64,000 nt of DNA. It comes from Dromiciops gliroides. Its lineage: Eukaryota > Chordata > Mammalia > Microbiotheria > Microbiotheriidae. Made by a program: the position numbers and the translations under genes. Below, in pieces: positions 49,001 through 60,100 of this stretch. The stretch covers positions 2,232,223 to 2,296,222 of the forward strand of contig NC_057866.1 of the NCBI RefSeq assembly GCF_019393635.1. Direction: 5' to 3'. Position 1 is the first letter of the stretch; each line of letters begins with the position of its first letter. A model generated the notes under the pieces. The model made no database searches. It was given only the letters and a program-made list of their open reading frames with translations, and was not told the DNA's origin.

Positions 49001-51220
49001 CATGGGCATCAGCCACCAGGGGGAACATGGGAGGCCGCTGACCGCCCTCCTGCACCATCCCGAATGGCCACCGGAGGGCCTTGGGGGAGCAGAGTCCAGC
49101 CTGGGCGTTTGCTCAGGCCACAGCCGGCAGAGGTCTCTCTCCTGCTGAGCCTGTGGGCCTTGTCGGGTCAGCAGCAGGAGTGTGGGGGTGAGCCCACCTG
49201 CAGTCGTTCATGTTGGGGTGGGAGAGACCTTCGAGGCCATCCTAGGGCTCCACACGCTTCCCTTCAGAAAGAGAAACTGAGGCACGATGCTTTCCCGCAT
49301 TCTCCCAGTGAATCGTGCCTGGGGTGCTTTGTGTGTAGTGTGTGCTTGAGAGAGGCTGGACAGGTGAGACCAGGCTGGCCATTGCAGGCAGGGTGTAGAC
49401 GAGGAGCCCCCCAAAGAACCTGGCAGGGGGAGGGGGCTGACCACCAAGATAACAAGTCAGGGTCTTTCTGGCAGGTACCCCCTGTACCAGGCAGGAAACC
49501 CTCAGCTGCGCATCTTCCGCACCAACTTCTTCATCCAGCTGGTGAGGCCCGGCACAGCCCAACCAGAGGACACTGTGCAGTTCCGAATTCCGATGGAGTA
49601 AGTCCTCCAGGAGGGTGGGGGGCCCCTGGCCCTGGAGGCCTGGCAGGGCACAGCTCTGGGGTTCAGACCCATTCCTTGGGCTACGGAAAGACCCAAGAGC
49701 AAGCTCAGCAAAGGTTCTGGGGTGCAGACGTGTGGGGCCTTGAGTGCCTCTCCCGGGAAGGCACTGGAACTCCACACCACGGGCCTCTGCCCTTCTCCTG
49801 CCCCATTCACTGGGCAGGCCCCTCTGCTCCCATGGGGAAGAGGGCCAGGTCCCCTGGACAAGGCGGCCTCAGGCTTTGCCACTTCGGTCCCAGGGAGAGA
49901 CTGAATCACAACTGAGACAGGACAGTCTTCCCATCTGAAGCTGGCTGGGCTCAGAGGAAGGCTGCAGGTTCTCTCTGGACACTCGAGTTCGGGGCTTCTC
50001 TACGCTGGGGCTCTCTGCCTGGGAGGAGGTCTGGGCAGCATTCGTTTGCTCCTGGGCCTCCCCACGTCTGGCCAGGCCCAGCTGACAAGCTAGAAAGGGA
50101 GGATGCAGGTTTGGGCTCTTGGGCGCGGCCCACCCAGTCCATCTTCCCCGGTGTCGGACCACAGGGGCAGCCTGCCTGGTGAGGCAGGTGCCAACAAGGG
50201 GGCCCCAAGGGGCCTCTGGGACTCTGCAGTGCTCCCTGGCAGCCCCCTGGGCTGGCATGGTCCTTGATTTCAAGGTACCTTCTCTCTCATCTTGTCTGGG
50301 ATGCAGGATGACCAGAATCGACCTCAAGAATTATCTCCAGAGCATCTACGGCGTGCCCGTGGCTGCTGTGAGAACACGCATACAGCACGGTGAGTGTGGG
50401 CTGCCTCTTTTCCCCGGCTCTGGGCTCTGCCCGCTAGTGACCAGGTGGTGGCACTTGTGGCTCAGGAGAGCAGTGGCTATCCAAGGCCCCCCACAGCCCC
50501 AAGGCGGGCTTTCTGCCTGATTTTGTCCCAGGGGCCCCCAGGCCTCTGACACTCTGGGTCTCTGCTCCCTCGGCCTCCCAAGTGCTCCCATGTTCCAAGC
50601 TTGCTCAGGCTTCAGACCCCCAGAAGGGGGTGCCCTTTGGACCAGGAGCAGAGGGAGGCTGACAGCCAAAGGGTGGCAAATGCCGGGGATGGGGGCCCTG
50701 GCTTTGGGGCCTGGACCTGAAATCAGGAGTAGGGGGTGAAGAGAGGTCTCTCTTCCAACAGGTTCCAACAAGAAGAGGGACCACAGGAATGTGCGCATCA
50801 AGCAGCCAGATTACAAGGTTGCCTATGTCCAGCTGGTGAGTCCAGGGCTGCCACAGGAACAAGGGCGCGAGGCATTTCCCCCGTGTCCAGGGCGAGGAAG
50901 CTCTCCCAAGAGGGAGAGCGCAGCCCGGCCTTGAGAGGCCTTGGAGTAGCTGGAGGCAGCGGAACTTGGGTGCAGCCTCCCAGACTTCCAGACCACAGGC
51001 CCTTTGGTCATGTGTGTGTCTGTGTGTGTGTTTCTATGTTTGTGTGTCTCTGTGTCTTTGTGTGTGCCCCTTTTGTGTCTGTGTGTGTATCTGTGTCTGT
51101 GTCTGTCTCTTGTGTCTCTGTGTGTCTCTGTGTATGTGTATTTGTGTGTGTGTTTCTGTGTCTCTGTATGTGTCTTGTGTCTGTGTATGCCTCTTTGTAT
51201 GAGTCTGTGTGTATGTCTCT

Positions 51221-51309
<89 letters not shown>

Positions 51310-54300
51310 TCATAGAATGTGGTTCAGACTTGGGCAAGGGCAGCGGCCCCAGCAGCTGTTGGGCTCAGTGTTTTCAGGGGCGGGTGACCCTGTGGCTGGT
51401 GCCTTCTTTGGTCACCCCTGCCCCTACAAGGAAGGTGAGGCTGCCCAAGGGGCTTCCCTTTGTGAGCAGGCCCTTCCGCAGCATGCTGACCCAGGCCCCG
51501 GCCCTAAGCCCTGGCCTCAGGCCACAGCAGGCTGGAGGCCTGGGTGGCTGTGGGCCCGACCTTTGCTCTGCTGCTCCCTCCCCACCTCCCTGTTGAAATC
51601 TGGGCTGGCCCTTCCCTGCCCAGGCTCTCTCTCTCTCCCTCTCCTTCCCCCTCCTCTCACACAGTAGAGGTGGGTGGGTGGCCTTGGCTTTCACTCTGGC
51701 CAGGGCTGGCTCTCCCTTGTTTCGGGAGCCCCCTCCCCTCAGCCATAAGATAAGACCCAAGGAAACAGGGCTGTTGGCCTGGGGAAGGTTTCACGTCAGT
51801 TCCCTGGGGTCTCAGCCCAGTGGCTTTGGGACAACCCGCCTGGGGCTTGGAGCTTGGGCGTGGGGCAGGTGAGGGCAGGATCCAGAGCCCAGTCTCTGGA
51901 GCCCCTTCTTCCTCTCCCCACCTCCAGCCTCGGAAGCCGATTCCTTTGGCCCGGACCAGCCTCGTGGCCATCCCCTGCCCCAGCTCTCCCCCAGATCCGA
52001 ATGGGGTCAATGCGGGCCCGGGAACCCCAGTGTCTGTTCTCAGCTGGGTTTCCTCCAGCTAGTCCCGCTTTCGGGGTGGCGGGAAGGGTGGGGAGCGGCT
52101 GGCCAGCCAGCACTCCCTCATCCATCCGCCAGATGGCAGTAGTGCTCTTGGGGAGCGAGCCCGGGCAGTGCAGGGCTGGCGTGGGCTTGGGGCGCCTTTG
52201 TGAGGAGTGGGGGTGGGCTTGCCTCCTTCCAGACAACAACCGCCTTCTTTCTCCCGCCCGGGAACCCACATATGTGTTTGGGCTGGGAGCCATGGGTGTG
52301 TGGCAGCCCAGCCCAGGACCAGAGGAAGCCCCTCAGCAAAAAGACCACTGTGCTAGGGCTGGGCTGAGCCTGGCTGTGGCCCCTTCAGGGAAGGCTACGG
52401 TTACCAGGGGCTTTGGAGTCATCTGAGCCCCTTGGTTCCCTCGGGGCCCCCACCCCCCAATCGTGAAAATTGAACTGCAGCACAGAGATCTCACAGCAGC
52501 AGCTGCATGGGGCTCTCCTTTTTCAGTGTGTGTCTAATGTCACTGCTCAGGAGGGCTCCTTGATCATAATTTGTAACGGACGACCCCCCAGCCTGGGCGA
52601 CTTGGCCGTCTCCGGCAGGACTTGGGCCAGCCTGGAAACGGGGTGGGGGGGGGAGCCCGAGTGATGGGAACAGCCTGGGGGTCACTTGCCCTGTCTTTGG
52701 GGGTCTTTATTTCGCTTCTCGTTCCCGTTGACCTTTTGCTTGCTCTTTTACTTAGCAGATCTGATTGTGAAACATGTGCAGGAGCGTTGGGAAACAAGGG
52801 TTGGGTTAGGGAATGTGTCTAGGACCCTCTTCTCTGTCGCGGGACTCCAAGCCTGACCAACACAGCTTTTGCCCTAATTCCTAAAAACTAGAATAAATGC
52901 CTCAGTTGCCCAGATATCCCTCCAAAAAGGGCTTCGGGTTCCTGACGGGCTAAAAGCCCGTCTGCCCAGCTGGCCGGCAGAGAAGAGGTTAAGCGAGCAC
53001 AAACTCCCTAAAACCCCCGGGTGGGGGCTTTTTCCTCTTCTCTTTGTCCTGGGCTCTCAGGGCTTTGGGTTTTTTCCCTCTCCAGTTCTTTTCCACTGGT
53101 CAGCTTTTCCTTTCTCTGTGGAAGGACCATGGGCTTCTTTTCTTTTCTTTTTTTAAGTTAAAGGTTAAATTCTCTACAAGGGAGAAAAGTTCCCCAAGGA
53201 ACCCTAAATTTCCTGCCATCTCAGCACCCATCCACATGCGGAGCCTTTGTCCCCAGTAGGAAGCGACCCTGATTTCAGCCCAACCCTTCCCTCACTTTTT
53301 TGAACTCTTGTAAATTGCCAACTTTGTATTTACATTTTAAAACGTCGTTTTGCATCCCCCTGCCCTGTAGAAAATCGGCCACATAAACCCCCCTGTTCTG
53401 GGCAATCAGCCCTGCATGTAAACTATTGCCCTTTGGTATTTTAAAAAAAGGGAAAAAAAGTTTTGAAATGTGTAAGATAATCCTCCTGAAAGCCAGCTAC
53501 CGAGCATGCCCCGTCCCTGCCTTTCATCACTCTCCGCTCTGACACCCCGCTCCATCTGATCAGAATTTATCAACCTTCAATTCTCAGGGTGTCCTGTGTT
53601 GGCCGACAGCCCAAACCCAAACTTCTTGACAAAACGCGGGCTCTCGGGAGCTGGCTGCTCTTGCTTCATTTTACTTATTAAAACGTTCCAGAGACAGCCG
53701 GTCTTTCTTTGTGTCCCTTGACCTATCTTGAAATGTCAAGAGTTCTATATTTGCTCTCAGCTCTATTACTGAAATATTACAGATTAAATCAGGGATATTT
53801 TTGAAATAAGAAACAATTGTGCAGTTTTCCTATTTGATAGCAATAACATTCCTGAAGCACTGGGTCCACAAGTCAGGGTGTCTTGCCCCCCTCCCTGCCT
53901 GCTCTTCCCCAGACCAGACTCACTCTAGCCTTTGTCGGTACTGATCTATCCTGAGTTTCTAGGGAGAAACCTGAAACTGGTTCACTCGCAAAGCCATCTT
54001 TGATTTGTAGAGTAGCGTGGCCCGGGAGCAGGGGTGAAAGTCTTGTGGGACTCGGGGTCTGGAGGGCTCCCCGCCGTTAATGAGGCCACAAGCAGGACAA
54101 ATGCTGCTCAATGAAGAGATAATGTCAGTGAAAAGATCATTGTCCTTGGGGATGATTTCCTGCTGCTAGATGAAAGCGGAGGCCAGAGTCGCTCCGGACA
54201 CGCTCCGGCTGCTGCGGCAGCCCAGCCGTGTGTCCATCATGCCGAGCAGCAGGGGAGGGGGAGTTGTTCATCATCTCATCTGATTGAATGTGGGGCCCCC

Positions 54301-54591
54301 TCCTCTCTGCTGCCCTCCCAGTGACTGAGTATGAGGCTCTACTTGGCCGCCCGGAGCCGGGGCTGCTCCAGGGAATGCTGGGTCGGGTGCAGGCACCATC
54401 TCTTCTCTGTTGTGTTTTTCCCCTAGGCTCATGGGCAGACCTTCCAGTTCCCAGATCTGTTTCCCGAGAAGGAATCAAGCCCCGAAGCTGGTTCCCTTGA
54501 TGCCATCCAAAACCAGTTTGTGGAGGATGAGAGACAGAGGCAGAAGGGCGACCCCCGGCGAGGGGGTGTCCCCGACTGGTTCGGCTTGTGA
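46065..54591 (+). CDS. MRPL23: MRPL23, mitochondrial large ribosomal subunit protein uL23m (whole coding span, 5 exons)
   Basis: A nuclear-coded protein of the 39S subunit, expected near the peptide exit tunnel. Joined exons 46065-46081, 49475-49597, 50307-50389, 50762-50835 and 54427-54591 give 153 residues, the same length as the human protein as I recall it. [20 protein letters not shown], the [20 protein letters not shown] block, the [20 protein letters not shown] loop and the terminal [13 protein letters not shown] align with human MRPL23. All four introns are GT-AG and phase-consistent. The start codon has G at -3 and +4. No gene of the same sense lies close enough to suggest shared control; TNNT3 ends 2.1 kb upstream. 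Confidence 0.97.
46282..46293 (-). promoter_or_regulatory. CTCF-like core motif in the MRPL23 CpG island
   Basis: On the minus strand CCGGCAGGGGGC followed by GCAGC: 11 of 12 core positions plus the favoured GC after it. It faces the plus-strand motif at 45944. Confidence 0.5.
47735..48068 (+). repeat. (CATC)n microsatellite with CGTC/CGGC variants
   Basis: About 330 bases of 4-base repeats (CATC, CGTC, CGGC) in MRPL23 intron 1. The variant units make clustered CpG sites within a repeat. Confidence 0.97.
49475..49597 (+). CDS. MRPL23: MRPL23 exon 2
   Basis: Acceptor 'tctttctggcag', donor [26 protein letters not shown] through VQFRIPME. Confidence 0.98.
50307..50389 (+). CDS. MRPL23: MRPL23 exon 3
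   Basis: Acceptor 'ctgggatgcag', donor [26 protein letters not shown] to the loop RTRIQH. Confidence 0.98.
50762..50835 (+). CDS. MRPL23: MRPL23 exon 4
   Basis: Acceptor 'tctcttccaacag', donor [26 protein letters not shown] through YVQL. Confidence 0.98.
51010..51309 (+). repeat. Compound GT-rich / (GT)n(GA)n microsatellite
   Basis: Degenerate TGTGTCTC units to about 51220, then pure (GT)n to 51264, then (GA)n to about 51307. Confidence 0.97.
52126..52137 (+). promoter_or_regulatory. CTCF-like core motif in MRPL23 intron 4
   Basis: CCGCCAGATGGC followed by AGTA, 11 of 12 core positions. Motif match only. Confidence 0.45.
52860..54290. promoter_or_regulatory. Repeat-poor AT-rich block in MRPL23 intron 4, candidate enhancer
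   Basis: Inside a GC-rich, repeat-laden locus, this stretch has ordinary or high A+T, no SINE and no simple repeat, and many motif-like words: a TEAD/MCAT-type CATTCCT near 53850, TGACCT near 53719, SOX-like ACAATTG near 53812, GATCTATC near 53943, and TTAATGAGG and AGATAATG near 54076 and 54116. No open frame resembles a protein. In mouse, sequences near Mrpl23 act as distal mesodermal/muscle enhancers of H19 and Igf2, so an enhancer is plausible. This is inference only. Confidence 0.4.
54427..54591 (+). CDS. MRPL23: MRPL23 terminal coding exon
   Basis: Acceptor 'gtttttcccctag'; [20 protein letters not shown] to [13 protein letters not shown] and TGA at 54589. Confidence 0.98.
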   Translation, partial: AHGQTFQFPDLFPEKESSPEAGSLDAIQNQFVEDERQRQKGDPRRGGVPDWFGL

Positions 54592-54685
54592 GGGGCGTGC
54601 CAGAGCACTGGAGGGCCCCGCACGGGCACTGTGAGGAACACTTTTACCGGGGCAGAATTAAAGTTTTGCTTTGTGGAAAAGGAAA
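54592..54685 (+). other. MRPL23: MRPL23 3' untranslated region and poly(A) signal
   Basis: ATTAAA at 54657-54662 (the common variant signal), only about 70 bases after the stop, followed by GT-rich DNA. Confidence 0.85.
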
Positions 54686-57040
54686 ATGAATGCCTTGTTT
54701 CCCTTTTTTTCCTGTACACACTGGAGGACTCAGACATAGCAGCAGCATGCCACTATGCTAGGTGGGTCCTTGCTGCTCCTTCCTTCAGAAATATCCCCAC
54801 CCTCTGTACGGCACTGGCAGCCCCCCTGCCCCATGGCATAGGATGCCTGGGATATGTAAAAGTGGGTGCCCCCCCCCACAGAGACCACTCAGGCAAGGGA
54901 GAGCCTGAGGTGGCCTTCCTGGGGCTGGTGCAGAATAACACAGGTCCAGACCAGGGCCCCATGGCCTGTGGTGGATGTGAGCCTGGCCGGGCCTCTGAGG
55001 CAGGGCCCCAAAGGGCGGGTCACAGAAGGAGAGAGGAAAGGCGGGGAGAACTTGGAGGAAGCTGAGGCAGCTCTACCAAGGAAGTGTGGAGGAGGCCAGA
55101 GGAGCGTCAAGGGAATGGAGTCTGGAGCGGGCATGACGGGCAAGAGGGGCGCGTTTTGTGTCCTGGAGCCTCCCGGGCTGCTTGGCAGTAGCCTATGATC
55201 TGGTTTGTAGCCCTGAGGGTCTGGATCAGGGAAACAAGCTCAGAGCGGGGTAGTCAGTGGGCAGAGGCTGGGGGTCCCAGCCAGTGAAGAGAGAGAGGAA
55301 GAGCTCACCCTAAGGTCCTAAGGGTTGTGACCAGGGCCCTGTGGCAGTAAGGAGCAGAACAGGACCTGGGCTTCCAGACACAGGCAGCCTGAGGGACAGA
55401 AAGAATGGGGCCCTGGAGGACGGGAGGCTGGTTCCTTGTGTCCAGTTGGAGGGTGGCTTCTCCCCAGAGGAGCTCAGGGCCCGGGCCAGTGTGGGTCCTC
55501 ATATATCCTAGGGAAGGGAGGCCCTTCTGAGGAAGGACCCCACGGACAGACAGGCTGTGTGGCTCTAGTGTCCTGGGCAGTGAGTGCAGACTGTTCACCA
55601 GCCCGCCTTTCCTGCTGCCCGGGGGCCCGGCCTTCCTTCTCCTTTTCACAAGTGGCCATTCCCAATGAGGCATCCAGGTTCTTGGGCCTTCACTCTTTAT
55701 CCTTTGGTGGCTTTGCTTTGGAACAATGGGTGGACAACAGCACGGAGAGGAAGGGTTCCTGTCCAGGCAACTGCCCCCTCCCTGGCCGTGGCGGTCTCTC
55801 CTTCCCCAGGGCCCTGCCTGCCTCAGGGTCTGAGTGGTGTGCCAGGATGAGGAGCCCCAGACGAACAGTGCACTGCTGTGGATCCCTGCAGCCGGGAGCC
55901 TCCTGCTCCCAGATCACAGGGGGAATGCATCGTGGCTGTCCCCCAACGTGGCCAGAGGGCTGTTGAGGGGCAAGGTAGAGGGTGGGAAGATCCCCTCACT
56001 CCTAAATTGCTCACAGAGCTTTGGTCACTGATGTAGCAAAGCGCGGAGCCCAGTGGGGCTGGCTCCCCTTCTCGCCTGTCTGCCCACCCGAGACGACAGC
56101 AGCAGCAGCTGCTGCCTCCCCAGGGACAGAGCTCCCCTGGGCTGGGCTGGCTCTACTGCCTTCCCGGCTTCCTCGGCCCTGTAGGCCACTAGGTCCGTTC
56201 TCCTGAGACCCACCGGTGCCATGAGTGCCCGCAGCGGAAGCCCAGGGCCTGTCCCTGAACAAGGGCCCCCTCGCCATCCCCAGCCTCCAGCTTCAGAGGG
56301 ACCCCCTTCCTCGCAGCTCTGGCTGACATCAAGCTCCGGCTGGCCTTTCTTAACTGTCACTCCTTTTTGCTGGTTCTGCCCTCTGGGGCCCCCAAGGGCT
56401 AAACATCCCTCCTCTGAAGGGCCCTGCCCTTGTCAGTGACTTTCATGGTCCGTTCAGTTACATTGTGAAGGGGTGAGGAGCCTCCCCCAGACTGGGAGAA
56501 CCTGGTGGTCCTGCCCGGCTCTGGATCTGCCTGGAGCACTTGGCCCGTCTCTGGGCTTGGTCTTTTCCAGTCCCCGTCCCACCTCTGTCAGATCCTTGGG
56601 CACAGGCAGCATAACCCCCTTCCCTGGGACAGCAGGGCCTCGGGCATCGTCCCTTGATCTACTGATATGGAAGATGACACAAAGCCTCCCTGGCGGCTTC
56701 TCTTCCATGTCCCTGCAGCCTTTGAGATGGTTTCAGGTGATGTGGGCTGTTGGTCTCCGCTCATCACCAGCAAGTTCAATTTTCCTTTTCTTTCAGCCCC
56801 ACTCTGCCCGGGGAGCAGGCCTCTAGGCCAAGAGACCTCTCTCTGCCAGCCGCCTTTCCAACTGACCCCCTCCTGGAGGTGAGCACGATGAACCCCCCTT
56901 CCTTCCCTGTCTTGCTTTGCTTTTCTCCTTGGCAAGTGCCCCCACTTTTCACTGAAATGAGATTGGACAGGCCCTCCAGTGAGTGCCCAGGGGACAAAGC
57001 CACCCCAGCCTGGGGAGTCTGCATGGGGTCCAGAGACTTT
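54686..57040. other. Intergenic downstream of MRPL23, no gene recognised
   Basis: Low in repeats. 56335-56420 has a CR1-like scrap ('tggttctgccctctggggcc'). None of the open frames on either strand resembles a protein. Confidence 0.45.
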
Positions 57041-57191
57041 CTTTTTTTTTTTTTTTAAGTGAGGCAATTGGGGTTAAGTGACTTGCCCAGGGTCACACAG
57101 CTAGTAAGTGTTAAGTGACTGAGGCCAGATTTGAACTCAGGTACTCCTGACTCTAGGGCCGGTGCTCTATCCACTGCGCCACCTAGCTGCC
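57041..57191 (-). repeat. Marsupial tRNA-derived SINE
   Basis: Reverse copy; T run at 57041-57057 and head complement ending 'cacctagctgcc'. Confidence 0.9.
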
Positions 57192-60100
57192 TTGGGTCCG
57201 GAAACTTTCACGGAGGAGGAGGAGCGGGAGGATTTCGCAAACATTGTCTGATCCTTCCTCCCACAGCCCAACACACTGGCCAGATGGCCAGGAGAAGGCA
57301 GGGTTCTCCCTGGTCACCAGGACGAGGAAGGGAAGGCAGAGACAGTGGGGCCTTGCCCATGCTATGAAGCCCGTGGGTACTTCCCCTGCAATTGGGGCCC
57401 AGGCCTTTGACCCTCAGGGGTACCTCAGTCACAGGCAGGTATCCAGGCAGTGGCTTTCTCCTTCCCAGGGGGAGCAGGACAGCCAGGGCCACGAGGGCCC
57501 CTCCTGACCTGGGGCCGCCCCACCCCCTCCTGGCAGTCCATTAGCAGTGCTGATATTGCAGTATGGATTAGGGGGAGGTTTGGGATAATTTGTGGGTCCC
57601 AGTTGTCCACACTAGCCTTGTTCCCCATGACCATGAATCAAACAGACTCTTTTTCCGTCTGTATGAAAAGCACACATATTACACACAAGCCTATTGTGAC
57701 AAGGCATCCTATTGTTGAGCTCTTGAAAGCACCAAATTAAAAGAAGGAGCTGGAAGCACCAAGTGTGGCTAGTTCTCTATTTGTTTATTAAAACCATTTT
57801 TTCTCCTGTGGGAGCAGCCCTTCTGACCCGTTCCCTGGCTCTCTCTGAGGCTGGGTGGGCAGCAGCTCACCCCAGAACTGGAGTCCCTTGGGGTTTGCCA
57901 GGGGCGAGGCAGTCCGGGCCCAGGGGGACCCACCCTCTGCCCGGTGAGGCAAAGAATGCCAAGTCTGGGGCTTTCGAGGAGTTTGGCGAGAGCCGTGTTC
58001 CTCGCGGCCATGGTCAGAAGGAATAATTGCACAAAATCCTATCTGATGTGGAGTCCAGCTGCCCCTGGCCTGCCAGAAAGGCTCAGAAGGCAGGATTCCT
58101 GGCCCCCTGGGCGGCTTCTAGCGGCCCAGCAGGGAGCCGAAATGGGAGGAGGGTCCTCCTGAAGGCTGGGCCCCAGTGAGCCAGGACATCCACCATCTTG
58201 GTTCTATTTCTCCCTGGCTGCTGCTCTGGGCTCCAGCCCACCCCCTTCTTCTCCTGCCACCCCCGCCCAAAAGAACTGTTCACAGGGGCTTAGGATGGCT
58301 GGTCTTCCCACGGACACCCAATGAGGCTTTCTCCTCTCACTGAGCTGGTCCCCTCCACGCCAATAGCTCTAGGGGTCGTGTCGAGGAATATGGCTCAATG
58401 ATCCATCGGCCCCACTTTCCAGGAGGAGAGAGTGAGTCACAGCAAGTGGCAGCGGGCTGGGACGGGATCCTCTTCTCTCCAGCCTCCCTCTCCGAGGCTC
58501 TGAGCTCTGCTCTGGGGGAGGAGGAGGGGCAGGAAGTTGGCCCGGGTTGGGGCACATCGTACCCTGTGGTTTTAAAGTCCTGTAAAGGACAGAAAGAGGT
58601 CGATTGTACCTTCTGAAGGAAATGCTCCAGGGGTCTCGGGAGCGAAGGGGCCTCTAATTCACAGCAGAGAAAGGAATCTCACACCTCATCATCTCTGGCC
58701 TCAGTGAGTCCTGGGGAATGGGAATATAATCAAGGACTGCTCAGAGCAGATCCTGGCCTCGAGAAGGACCCCACTCTTCACGGGGGCCTCCCCCAAATGG
58801 AAAAAGAACCCGCTTCTTCCTGCTTCTGGGATTGTCATTCCCTGCCCACCCCCACCCCCCCGACCCCCACCCTCACTCCGTTGACTCGGCTTTCTTCCCC
58901 GAGGCCAGGGGAAAACTAGGGTCACGGTTTGTGTACCTCATACTCTCCACAGGGGCTCTTCCCTTAACTGGACATTCGATAGAGATCCGAGACCTCGGTG
59001 GGCAGAGAGTTCTCTAGCCCCTGGGGCCACCAAGTAGCCCTACCTCCACAGCTGCCCATGTCTCACTTTGTAGAACAAAACCACAACCCCCCAAGTTCTT
59101 GCCCGCCCTTTCAGCCCCCCTCCCCGGCCCTGTCCCTGGCCATGTGGCAGCCCTTTGGTGGGAACAGGCTGGAAATGTTTGCAATGATCGTGTCAACAGC
59201 AAGACAGGTCTACGTACTTGGTGGCAGTACCCCTTGGGGGTCAAAAAGACGAGGATTCATTACAAGCAATAATAAGGGGCTGGGGGAGGGTGTTCTGTGT
59301 CTTCATAAGACTTGTCCTTGCTGGGGCAGACTCATCTGTTGGGAGGGAGCAGCCAAAAGACAAAGGCCCTGGGGTGGGGGGTCCGCAAGGAATGTGGAGC
59401 TGGGGCCTGGGCTTGGCCACCTCCTCAAGGCTTTTCCTGGGGTTACGGGGCCAGGGCTCCCCCCATCTCCTCTTCACCTCTGGCCGACCTGTCAAATCAG
59501 ACAGGAGAAGGGTGACCGGACAGAGTAGGGAGGGGACCTGCCCTTCCACTCTCACACCTAGACAGCCTGTGACTCAAAGAAGGAACTAGTCAGTCGGCCC
59601 CTGCTCCCAGAGCAGTGAGGACAGAGGATGCTGGCCGGTGCCTCCCAAGCAGGTGAGCTCCTGTCTCTGCCCTCACTGGCTGAGGGGTCTCTTTCCCTCT
59701 CGGGGTCCCCGTTTTTTCATCTCCATGTGTGAGACCGACTCTTCCGTACTTTGCTCTGCCCTCCTCCCCTCCTCAGGGTCTGAGGTGCCCATACAGTGCC
59801 CGGGGTCTTGGGTGGTCGCTGCCCTAGAGCCAGGCCGGGAAAGTAACACCTGTTTCCAAGGCTACAAGCATCAGAGAGCTGGGCTCTCTGCCCCTCTTTC
59901 CAGATCTGTTTCTGCCTCTGTGAACAAATGCAGACCATGTCATTCCTGGAACAGGGGCTAGTCTCCAAGGGCAAGTCAGACACTCCCCCCTCACCTTCTG
60001 AGGCCTCCTTGGACAGCTAGGGAAGCTGGCCACACTCACCGGGGCCTCCAAACATCCTGTTTATCCCTACTCCGGGAACAGTTGATTGCAAGATAAGTAG

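Larger units (their letters stand above)
46082..49474. other. MRPL23 intron 1
   Basis: CpG-rich for its first 300 bases, then ordinary DNA with small MIR scraps (46720-46815), a CATC microsatellite and no other exon. The 419-codon plus-strand open frame at 48656-49915 resembles nothing and overlaps the real exon 2 in another frame. Confidence 0.6.

Noticed and set aside
48656-49915. 419-codon plus-strand open frame
   Set aside because: It resembles no protein, has the composition of translated GC-rich intron, and covers MRPL23 exon 2 in the wrong frame.
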